Made by a program: the position numbers and the translations under genes. From the NCBI RefSeq assembly GCF_001904615.1, contig NZ_MRBY01000029.1, positions 1-49,514 on the forward strand: 49,514 bases of DNA. The letters run 5' to 3'. Below the pieces are notes generated by a model. The model did not search any database. It was not told the DNA's origin and worked only from the letters and a program-made list of their open reading frames with translations. Of this stretch, positions 30,007 to 37,311 are shown piece after piece; position 1 is the stretch's first letter; every line of letters starts with the position of its first letter. The stretch is from [Limnothrix rosea] IAM M-220. GTDB taxonomy: Bacteria; Cyanobacteriota; Cyanobacteriia; Cyanobacteriales; MRBY01.

Positions 30007-31851
30007 CTAGGTTTCCGGATCAGAAGCTGTGACATCCACCGTTTCCCCAGAAGCAGCCGTCTCTCCCAATGCACCAGCCGCCCGTTTTTTCTTGAGATCA
30101 AAATAAGCTTTCGTCACATCACGCACCATCGGTCCAGCCACAGAGCCACCACCACCACCAGAGTGTTCCGCAAAAACCACCACTACAATTTCAGGATTAT
30201 CGTGGGGCGCATAGGCACCAAACCAAGCATGATTTTCCCGGGGTGGCGCTTCCGCCGTACCACTTTTGCCCGCCGAGGGAGGGATACCACTCGCATTCAT
30301 GACTTGACCTGTACCACCACTAACCACAGCTCTTAAACCCTTTTGTAGTGTTTCTATTGTTGATTTTTTCAGATTTAAATTTTCTTTCGGTAGGTCAGCT
30401 GTCTTCACTAAATGAGGGGTCACAAGATAGCCACCATTCGCAGGCACAGCAAACATCCGGGCAATTTGTAACGGCGTTGCCAAGGTCAAACCCTGGCCAA
30501 TGGACATATTAATGGTATCGCCCACATGCCAATCACGACCCAGTCGTTCATTTGTCCAGCTATTGTCTGGAATGAGTCCGGGGGTTTCTTCTTCCAATTC
30601 AATCCCTGACAGTGAGCCAAATCCTAAACGCCGTGACCAATCAATGAGGGTTTCACCTTTTACACCGCGACCAATTTGCCCATAAAAGGTATTACTACTC
30701 CATTGCATGGAACGCACATAGCCTGCTGCCCCGAAACCTGCTTTATTCCATTCATAAAATTGCACCCCCGCCGCTGCGAGATAAGGGGTTGTCTGTAGCA
30801 CTGTATTGGGGGGATATTTCCCTGACTCCATCCCGGCGATCGCCGTGACGACTTTATAAGTTGAAGCCGGCGGAAAACCCCGGATTGCCCGATTAATAAA
30901 AGGATCACCCTGGGCTGTCACCTCTTCCCATTCCTCTGGCGAAATACGTCGGGAAAAAATATTTGGATCAAAGCCCGGAAAACTCGCCATCGCCAAAACT
31001 TCCCCATTACGCGGATCGAGGGCAACAATAGCTCCTAGGCGTTCACCAAGAACTTGCTGGGCTACCTTCTGCAACTCAAGATCAATGGTTAGCGTAATAT
31101 CTTCACCAGCCTTAGACGGCACTTCTCCCAAGACTTTCACAAAACGACCATCGCGGTCAACTTGAATTTCCTGTCCGCCCCATTCACCCCGCAGTCGCGG
31201 CTCTAGCGCTGCCTCCAAACCGAGTTTGCCAATATAATCTTGTAATCGATACCCTTCTGACTTACGCTTTTCAAACTCTTCGGGTGTTAGCTCACGGGTA
31301 TAGCCCAACACATGGGATGCTGCATTGCCCTCTGGATAGTCGCGAATCGGTTCGATAATGACTTCGACACCATCTAACTCCGAATGGAATTCCTCGATCG
31401 CCGTAATTTGAGCCGTCGTTAGATTCCGGGCAATGGGGATGGGCTCTGTGGAATACACATTATGCTCATCCAGAAAAGTCTCAATTTCATCGGGGGTCAT
31501 CCCGATCAACTCACCGAGGAGATTTCTCGTCGTTTCCCAATTCGGTTTTGTGCGGGCAACGGGCCAAACATAGGCAGAGTGAGCCAGCTTTGTGGTCGCC
31601 AAAATTTTGCCATGACGGTCAAATATATTGCCACGAACCGGCGGTTTAGGCGCTAAGCGCACACTATTTTTCCGGGCAATTTGCTGGAGTTCTTGACCCT
31701 GAACGAGCTGCAAAAAGGCAAGCCGTGCTCCCATACCACCCAGTAAAGCGAGGGTAACCATACACATAATTGTCCAAGGTCTTGCACCTTGCCCTACGGT
31801 GCGACCATTTTCTTTGCGTTTGACTTTGGCAATGGGAGAAATGAGGGTCAT
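30007..31851 (-). CDS. mrdA: Peptidoglycan transpeptidase PBP2 (MrdA), elongation type
   Basis: PBP2 cross-links lateral-wall peptidoglycan as part of the elongasome. The 614-residue protein has one membrane segment (about 27-48), the PBP dimerisation region and a transpeptidase domain with STYK at 330-333, SSN (SSNTFYGQIG) near 391 and KSGTAE starting at K529. A glycine run (HSGGGGGSVAGP) near 570 and an acidic end complete it. Features such as RGNIFDRHGKILATT match MrdA rather than FtsI. It sits between clpB and mraY on the same strand, 64 bases after the mraY stop. Confidence 0.92.
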   Translation of the reverse strand: MTLISPIAKVKRKENGRTVGQGARPWTIMCMVTLALLGGMGARLAFLQLVQGQELQQIARKNSVRLAPKPPVRGNIFDRHGKILATTKLAHSAYVWPVARTKPNWETTRNLLGELIGMTPDEIETFLDEHNVYSTEPIPIARNLTTAQITAIEEFHSELDGVEVIIEPIRDYPEGNAASHVLGYTRELTPEEFEKRKSEGYRLQDYIGKLGLEAALEPRLRGEWGGQEIQVDRDGRFVKVLGEVPSKAGEDITLTIDLELQKVAQQVLGERLGAIVALDPRNGEVLAMASFPGFDPNIFSRRISPEEWEEVTAQGDPFINRAIRGFPPASTYKVVTAIAGMESGKYPPNTVLQTTPYLAAAGVQFYEWNKAGFGAAGYVRSMQWSSNTFYGQIGRGVKGETLIDWSRRLGFGSLSGIELEEETPGLIPDNSWTNERLGRDWHVGDTINMSIGQGLTLATPLQIARMFAVPANGGYLVTPHLVKTADLPKENLNLKKSTIETLQKGLRAVVSGGTGQVMNASGIPPSAGKSGTAEAPPRENHAWFGAYAPHDNPEIVVVVFAEHSGGGGGSVAGPMVRDVTKAYFDLKKKRAAGALGETAASGETVDVTASDPET

Positions 31852-31915
31852 AGGGAGCCAGCACAGCTAACGAGGATCAACATCGATTTTAGCTCGTGGG
31901 ATTTCAATTTATTTT

Positions 31916-33010
31916 TTAAGTGATAAAAAAGCTGACAATCACAAGTAGGGTACTCACAAGATAAAAACTTCCCACAATTTGAGTTTCGGCCCAACCACTC
32001 AGTTCGAGGTGATGGTGGATAGGAGCCATTTTAAAGAGGCGTTTACCGATGCCGTTTGCGTCTTTTGTGGCTTTGTAATAGCTGACTTGGGCAATGACGG
32101 AGAGGGTTTCAAGACAAAAAATACCGCTAATGATAAGTAGTCCCCAAATGTTGCCGCTCAGGATACCGACTGCGGCGAGGGTGCCACCAAGGGCGAGGGA
32201 ACCGGTATCGCCCATAAAGACTTTTGCTGGGTTACGGTTGTGGACGATAAAGCCGAGGCAAGCGCCACCCATACAAACACAAAACAGGGTTAGGGCAGGA
32301 TGTTCTGGTAAGGCTAAAAGACCGATACCGAGTAAGGCGATCGCCCCAGTGCCGCCAGCGAGACCATCAACACCATCAGTCAAATTTGTGGCATTACTTT
32401 CTGCAACCATCGCAAAGCCAGCCAATGCCCAAAAAAGAAAACTCAGAGGCAAAGTCAAACCTGCAAAAAATTCAATGGTTGTGAGTTCCGGACGAGTAAA
32501 CGCCAGCCAAAGACAAAAGACAACAGCAACGGCAATTTGTAAAACGAGTTTTGTTTTGGGGGAAATACCCTTATTGGATTTCAGACGCAAGACTTGCCAA
32601 TCATCAACCCAGCCAATTAAACCGTAGGCAGTCGTCACCAATGCAACGGCGATCGCCTCACCATTAAAGCCAGAAAAAAAGAGGCCAGAAATAATTCCAA
32701 CGGGCAGAAAAATCAAGCCTCCCATTGTCGGCGTGCCGGCTTTTTTGAGATGGGCTTGGGGGCCTTCCTCACGGATAATTTGTCCCGTTTTCAACCGTTG
32801 TAGTAACGGTACAACCCAAAAACCAAAGGCGGCGGCGATCGCCCCAGAGACAATCAGGGGTAACCATAATGGCATCGTCACCGATGTTTCAAACAGCTTT
32901 ACCGCGAAGGTTAAACCCACTAAAAGAGCCGTTAATAACCCTAATAATTGATTGCCAGTTGGCTGAAAGATTGTATTGGTAGGAGAAAATTTTGCGTCCA
33001 CTATTGCCAC
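31916..33010 (-). CDS. mraY: Phospho-N-acetylmuramoyl-pentapeptide transferase MraY
   Basis: MraY makes lipid I, the first membrane step of peptidoglycan synthesis. The 364-residue protein has about ten membrane segments and all signature motifs: GGLIFLPVG, the aspartates in GWVDDWQVL, NATNLTDGVDGLAGG, and NPAKVFMGDTGSLALGG, with the MAPIHHHLELSGW motif near the end. The start is GTG at 33008-33010 (VAIVDAKF). Adjacent mrdA on the same strand suggests a short wall-synthesis operon. Confidence 0.97.
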   Translation of the reverse strand: MAIVDAKFSPTNTIFQPTGNQLLGLLTALLVGLTFAVKLFETSVTMPLWLPLIVSGAIAAAFGFWVVPLLQRLKTGQIIREEGPQAHLKKAGTPTMGGLIFLPVGIISGLFFSGFNGEAIAVALVTTAYGLIGWVDDWQVLRLKSNKGISPKTKLVLQIAVAVVFCLWLAFTRPELTTIEFFAGLTLPLSFLFWALAGFAMVAESNATNLTDGVDGLAGGTGAIALLGIGLLALPEHPALTLFCVCMGGACLGFIVHNRNPAKVFMGDTGSLALGGTLAAVGILSGNIWGLLIISGIFCLETLSVIAQVSYYKATKDANGIGKRLFKMAPIHHHLELSGWAETQIVGSFYLVSTLLVIVSFFIT

Positions 33011-33181
33011 GGTGGTTGATGAAATTACTCAAAAGATATCACTTAAAAGCCCGAATCTAAATAGTCAAACGATGTAATGACCCCGTAGTATTTCCTATTT
33101 TTTTCGGGAAAGATCATAATCTGTCGCTATGCCACGCATTACTATATTGAGACCCAATGCTGTGAGGAAAGCGAAAAATCA

Positions 33182-34018
33182 ATGACACTCGTTGAAAAAA
33201 AGATTACGGTTAACGGTCTGGAATGGTTTTACCGAGAGACGGAAACTAAGGTTGAAAAACGGTTACCAATTCTTTTTCTGCATGGTTTACCCTCCCAAAG
33301 TTTTAGCTGGTGTGAGGTGATGTCAAAGCTAGAAGCCGCTAATTTTTACAGTATTGCGCCGGACTGGATTGGGTCTGGTTTTTCAGGGTTTCCTAGCACG
33401 CGGGAATTTTCCTATGTTCCTGAGGCTTTTTGTGATGCCCTCAAAGATTTTTTAGAAGCTGTAAATATTGAGCGCTGCCACATTGTTGTTCAGGGGTATC
33501 TTGGCCATGTCGGGATTATTTTTGCATTGAATAATCCAGATATCTGCGATCGCCTTGCCATCCTGAATTCGCCGCTACTTCCCTCCAGCAAACTACCCTG
33601 GAAAATGAAACAGTGGGGCATCCCCTTTGTGGGGGATATGCTAACCCAAGATCCCTTACTCGTTGACCGTACCCTTGAAGGGGGCAGTGGTTTTGTGATT
33701 AGCGACGAAAATCTTGATGTTTACCGTAAACCTTTTCTCACAACATCGGCAGCTGGGCGATCGCTGATGGCGACAGTTAAACGCATGGATTTATCTACCG
33801 TTTTACCCCCGACTCTAACAGGCTTAAAAGAGCGTCAAGAAAAAACATTATTCCTCTGGGGAATGCAAGACGAATGGCTCGATAATGAGGGTTTAAAAAA
33901 GTGGGTAAAATCTGAAACTTCCCATCAATGGGTTTCCCTTAATGAGGCGAAGCATTATCCCCAAGAACATTTCGCTGATGAAATTGCGCCAGAACTGAGC
34001 AGATTTTTCGCGGGTTAG
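33182..34018 (+). CDS. Alpha/beta-hydrolase fold protein with an altered nucleophile elbow
   Basis: The 278-residue protein has the fold's hallmarks: the oxyanion-region motif LFLHGLPSQSFSW (about 31-43), a candidate acid residue in FLWGMQDEWLD (near 230) and the late His in AKHYPQEHF (near 259). The nucleophile elbow, normally GxSxG, reads VVQGYLGHVG near 104-113, with Tyr where Ser, Cys or Asp should be. I recall cyanobacterial and plant relatives with a similar QGFxG elbow, so this may be a distinct, perhaps non-hydrolytic, branch. AGGAAAG precedes the ATG by about 11 bases. It is followed by psbQ at 119 bases. Confidence 0.85.
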   Translation: MTLVEKKITVNGLEWFYRETETKVEKRLPILFLHGLPSQSFSWCEVMSKLEAANFYSIAPDWIGSGFSGFPSTREFSYVPEAFCDALKDFLEAVNIERCHIVVQGYLGHVGIIFALNNPDICDRLAILNSPLLPSSKLPWKMKQWGIPFVGDMLTQDPLLVDRTLEGGSGFVISDENLDVYRKPFLTTSAAGRSLMATVKRMDLSTVLPPTLTGLKERQEKTLFLWGMQDEWLDNEGLKKWVKSETSHQWVSLNEAKHYPQEHFADEIAPELSRFFAG

Positions 34019-34137
34019 TCCCAGATTATAGAAAAAATTAAATCTCATTACTGCGAACCCTTTCCCTCAGTCCTATTTATGAGATGATGAGGGCAATTTA
34101 AATTCTGATAACGTCAAAGAGCTTTACACATATCACC

Positions 34138-34590
34138 ATGATGTTACGTCTACGGTCTGTCTTATCCTTGCTGTTAGTGGTTATTACCACTTTTCTCGTT
34201 AGTTGCTCTAGCCCCACGGTTAAAGTACCTGATACTTACACTCCTGATCGCCTGTCCCAAATCGAAACATTCTTAATCCCCGTTGATGAAGCCCGCAAAG
34301 GTATGAATACCCTAGGTGAATTCGTCAAGGATGATAACTGGATCGACACTCGCACTTACATCCACGGCCCCTTTGGCTTCTTGCGCCGTGATCTTACTTA
34401 TTTAGCGAATACTCTTCTTCCGAGCGACAAGGCAAAAGCAAAAGAGTTAGTTGATGAAATTTTTGCTCATCTAGAGCGCCTCGATGCGGCGGCGAAGGAC
34501 AATAATTCTGCGGTCACTAACAACGAATATCGCAATGCTTTAGCTGATTTCGATGCTTACCTTGACCTTGTGCCGACGGAAGCTAGCTAG
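34138..34590 (+). CDS. psbQ: Photosystem II lipoprotein CyanoQ (PsbQ homologue)
   Basis: CyanoQ is a lumenal lipoprotein that stabilises the oxygen-evolving side of photosystem II. The 150-residue protein has a lipoprotein signal with lipobox LVSC, so C23 is the lipidated first residue of the mature form. The rest predicts the four-helix bundle of the family, with FVKDDNWIDTRTYIHGPFGFLRRDLTYLA (about 62-90) as the recognisable conserved core. Size and lipobox both match cyanobacterial PsbQ. lspA, which processes such lipoproteins, is also in the window. Confidence 0.95.
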   Translation: MMLRLRSVLSLLLVVITTFLVSCSSPTVKVPDTYTPDRLSQIETFLIPVDEARKGMNTLGEFVKDDNWIDTRTYIHGPFGFLRRDLTYLANTLLPSDKAKAKELVDEIFAHLERLDAAAKDNNSAVTNNEYRNALADFDAYLDLVPTEAS

Positions 34591-34641
34591 ATAGGTTAAG
34601 GCTAGGATTTTATATTTTAAATGTTGTTATTTTTGTTTTGT

Positions 34642-34666
34642 AGGCGGTCTGGCGATCGCCTTTTTT
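34642..34666 (+). terminator. HIP1-containing terminator after psbQ
   Basis: AGGCG pairs with CGCCT, the second arm being part of a HIP1 octamer, and is followed by TTTTTT. It lies about 50 bases after the psbQ stop. The stem is short (five pairs), so strength is uncertain. Confidence 0.6.
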
Positions 34667-34744
34667 GTTACTAATTTGTTGCCCTCAGATTTGTTGTGCT
34701 CAGAACAATAGTCACGCTGATTTTGTGGGAGTTTCAGACTTTGT

Positions 34745-35515
34745 CTAAATGTCTGTAGAATCATCGAGAAATTTTGAGTTTTCGGCTCCTTGCCACCAAC
34801 GATAAAGCTGCTCAAATAATCGGCGATCACCTTTTTCATCCCATGATAAATAACCAGTTTTAAACATATAAGCCTTAAGGGTTAACCAATATTTTCGCTG
34901 TTTACCCTGATGTTCTTTAAGGTAGGCGATCTGAGTCCGGTTCACCCAACGTGAATGCCTTGCTCCTTCCTCGCGAATACGATGCCAGATAACATTTGTA
35001 ATAGTTTCCCTTGGTAACCAAAAACAATGATGGGATGCGTCGATATTATTGATTAAGCGTGCCACTAGCCCCTCCTCAAGCAAGACCATACCAAACCCAT
35101 ATTTACCTTGTTTCTGAAACCGGTGCGCCTGCCAAGTCCGGACAAAAGATAAGCAGCCATGCCACGCAAACCAAGCACAATAAATCAACAACGCACCGAG
35201 CAACGAAAACAAACCCAGCATTAATAATGTTTCAACTGCATTTTGCTGCCTGATTATCTGAAAAAAGCGGATATAGCTTGCAGGTTCAAACAACAATTGA
35301 TTGAGTAATGCAATTGGGATAAGCACGGGTGGTAAAGCGTAAATCAACGCAAATGGCAACATAAAAATCTGCGTAAACCAATCCACTTCGACAGGAAAAA
35401 ATTTCCCCGATAGCTCATGGACTAAACCTTGCTGAAAGGCTAATTGGTAAGGCTTTGGTAACTCTTGAAAAGTACATAAGCCATCTTTAGGCTGTGTCGT
35501 ATCCTGTTTGGCCAT
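34745..35515 (-). CDS. Membrane protein of unknown function
   Basis: The 256-residue protein has two or three strongly hydrophobic segments: about 48-74 (FTQIFMLPFALIYALPPVLI…), and about 97-117 (LLMLGLFSLLGALLIYCAWF). The C-terminal half (about 120-256) is soluble, basic and rich in Trp, Arg and Lys, and is probably cytoplasmic. The family was not recognised. It marks the left edge of a strip of accessory genes and gene fragments that runs to 37.3 kb. Confidence 0.7.
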   Translation of the reverse strand: MAKQDTTQPKDGLCTFQELPKPYQLAFQQGLVHELSGKFFPVEVDWFTQIFMLPFALIYALPPVLIPIALLNQLLFEPASYIRFFQIIRQQNAVETLLMLGLFSLLGALLIYCAWFAWHGCLSFVRTWQAHRFQKQGKYGFGMVLLEEGLVARLINNIDASHHCFWLPRETITNVIWHRIREEGARHSRWVNRTQIAYLKEHQGKQRKYWLTLKAYMFKTGYLSWDEKGDRRLFEQLYRWWQGAENSKFLDDSTDI

Positions 35516-35613
35516 ACAGCGGTGTTGAGTACTATGTCGATAATACTCAATGGGACAAGATTATTTGTCTTTGTCGTTGGTCGGTTATTCGGCGATCGCC
35601 TGAGTTGCATTAA

Positions 35614-35820
35614 ATCAAAAAAGATTGCCAAGTGAAATTGAAGCTATATTCGCGGGTTGGAACTAGAGAATATTGGATCATTGATTGGCAACAACAAACA
35701 ATCGAAATTTATCGGCGATCGCAAGCCCGTTTAGAACTTGTATTTACTCTTTACGCAGAGGATGAATTAACGTCACCTTTATTCTCTGATTTCAAGTTTA
35801 AAGTTGCAGATATTTTTTAA
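35614..35820 (+). pseudogene. 3' fragment of a Uma2-family endonuclease-like gene
   Basis: The open frame runs from 35614 (just after a TAA) to 35820 and reads KKDCQVKLKLYSRVGTREYW, which is the C-terminal third of the Uma2 (DUF820) family: KLKLYS-GV-EYWIVD, then ELTSPLF-GF at the end. Only a GTG at 35632 could start it, and the PD-(D/E)XK catalytic residues that lie earlier in the family are missing. It is therefore a broken gene. Uma2 genes are numerous and mobile in cyanobacterial genomes. Confidence 0.8.
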
Positions 35821-35871
35821 TTAAAAGAAAGTCAGCCGAAATTCTCAACAGCATTCGATTCACGTTTTTGA

Positions 35872-36372
35872 TCAATAATCAACTCTGACTTTTGGGTCAC
35901 TATGTAATGTACTTTTTCTCCTGATAGAAGGCTTTGACCACCCACTGTATCCATATCTAGTGTCAAAGGTTACTTTTACTCTACCAAGAGCACGCATGAT
36001 ATTCTCTGCTTGTTGTCTACAAACTAGCTCATCATATGTTCGCTCTCCATGAATCAATTTATTTCTTTGAGTAGCAACATCCTGAAACAATTTCAAGTCC
36101 GTAGGTTGAATGATATTAGATAACTTTGCATGAGCTGGATCGTATAGTTCCCATGCTTTCTTGATTGAGGCAAACCCTTTAAGTCCACGTAAAATTATAT
36201 TTGCATACTTCGAGGTAAAACCAGCTGAAACAATGAGCTGTTTTAAAGTTCTTCGAAGCGTTTTCTCAACAATAAACATACTAACAACTAGAGCTTCTGG
36301 ATAGTATTCATCTTCGATGAGTTTTTCTACCTTTTTAGTAGCTTCTTGATAACCATATATAACTGGATACAT
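35872..36372 (-). CDS. HEPN-domain-like protein, possible ribonuclease
   Basis: The 166-residue protein is mostly helical. It has an N-terminal helix pair (YPEALVVSMFIVEKTLRRTL, about 24-43) and the motif R103-N104-K-L-I-H108 (TQRNKLIHGE), the R-x4-6-H signature of HEPN domains, many of which are RNases in toxin-antitoxin, CRISPR and phage-defence systems. The C-terminal tail (about 135-166) is basic. No nucleotidyltransferase (MNT) partner is beside it. It lies among gene fragments and a toxin-antitoxin pair, which fits an accessory or defence role, but this is inference. Confidence 0.6.
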   Translation of the reverse strand: MYPVIYGYQEATKKVEKLIEDEYYPEALVVSMFIVEKTLRRTLKQLIVSAGFTSKYANIILRGLKGFASIKKAWELYDPAHAKLSNIIQPTDLKLFQDVATQRNKLIHGERTYDELVCRQQAENIMRALGRVKVTFDTRYGYSGWSKPSIRRKSTLHSDPKVRVDY

Positions 36373-36452
36373 AAGCGAAGTGAATAAATATGAAGAGACT
36401 AAAAAAATTTAAGCTTTTGAAGCTTATCAAAGTGTAGGCTCAAATCATCGAA

Positions 36453-36655
36453 TTAAAATCCAAGATCAGATTTAGCGAGTTCTGCTTCGGCAAATAATTC
36501 CTGGTCATCCATGTCTTGATAATCACTAATACCAGTTTCTCGATAGAACTGTTGGTCATAAGAACGAGTTCGGACAACGACTGGCATCGGTAAGGCATGA
36601 CCTCCTAAAACAAGCGCTTATTGTTTAGAATCTAGCCTGATAAGCACAGAATAGA
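36453..36655 (-). pseudogene. Displaced 3' end of a second copy of the HerA-like gene
   Basis: Starting at a stop codon (36453-36455), the minus strand matches the end of the HerA-like gene at 37312. The last 49 codons read GHALPMPVVVRTRSYD…SDLGF and differ from the intact copy in 16 codons, of which I count 14 as silent. A two-base insertion near 36603 and an in-frame stop then break the frame, and similarity fades by about 36655. The yefM-yoeB pair lies between this remnant and the intact gene. Confidence 0.88.
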
Positions 36656-36773
36656 CACTGTTCTAGCAGAAATATGTCTTCCAGAAATTTAGCTTACTTT
36701 AAACCCATGGACAGTTAAGAGCCCCGCAAGCATTGTTATGATGTACGGATGTGCCGTACGTTTCATAGCCAAG

Positions 36774-37049
36774 ATGATGGATTCAGTTAGCGTTAATCAA
36801 TTTAGAAGTCACCTTAAAACCCTTGTGGAACAAGTGATTAACAGTCATTTACCCTTAAAAGTTACCCGCCGTTCAGGGGAAGATTTTGTTGTCATCAGTG
36901 CGGAAGATTGGGAGCGAGAACAAGAAACTCTATATATTCTGCAAAATAATGCTCTAATGCAGCAGATTGTTGCTTCTAGTATTACTCATACAGAAAAGAC
37001 AGGATATTCACCTAATGCTGAAGAATTAGATGAGATCATTATTCTTTGA
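36774..37049 (+). CDS. yefM: Phd/YefM-family antitoxin
   Basis: The protein of about 91 residues (ATG at 36774 or 36777) has the Phd/YefM N-terminal DNA-binding fold: VSVNQFRSHLKTLVEQVINSH, then PLKVTRRSGEDFVVISAEDWE. The C-terminal part (about 55-91) is the flexible toxin-binding tail. A start further upstream would add residues unlike the family. Its end overlaps the toxin start by 20 bases. It would neutralise the YoeB toxin and repress the operon. Confidence 0.92.
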   Translation: MMDSVSVNQFRSHLKTLVEQVINSHLPLKVTRRSGEDFVVISAEDWEREQETLYILQNNALMQQIVASSITHTEKTGYSPNAEELDEIIIL

Positions 37050-37299
37050 AGGCAACACATGGGAAGCCTACGAAGCACTGAGACAGAAAGACAAGAAGAT
37101 CTATAAATCTCTTTGTCGCATCCTGAAGGAAATGCTCCGAGATAATCCCGCTATTGGCACTGGTAAACCAGAACCCCTGAAACATAATCTATCTAGCCTA
37201 TGGTCGCGGCGCATCAGCCAGAAAGATCGTGTTATTTACAAATACGATGAAGAATATATTTATATCTTTGCGATTGGCGGTCATTACGATCAATTCTGA
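37030..37299 (+). CDS. yoeB: YoeB/Txe-family mRNA interferase toxin
   Basis: YoeB-type toxins cut mRNA at the ribosome. The 89-residue protein has the full family pattern, with GKPEPLKHNLSSLWSRRI at 45-62 and catalytic candidates E48, R67, H85 and Y86 all present (GGHYDQF at the end). So the toxin should be active. It ends 12 bases from the stop of the HerA-like gene, with which it converges. Confidence 0.94.
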   Translation: MRSLFFEGNTWEAYEALRQKDKKIYKSLCRILKEMLRDNPAIGTGKPEPLKHNLSSLWSRRISQKDRVIYKYDEEYIYIFAIGGHYDQF

Positions 37300-37311
37300 T
37301 CAAAGATGCTT

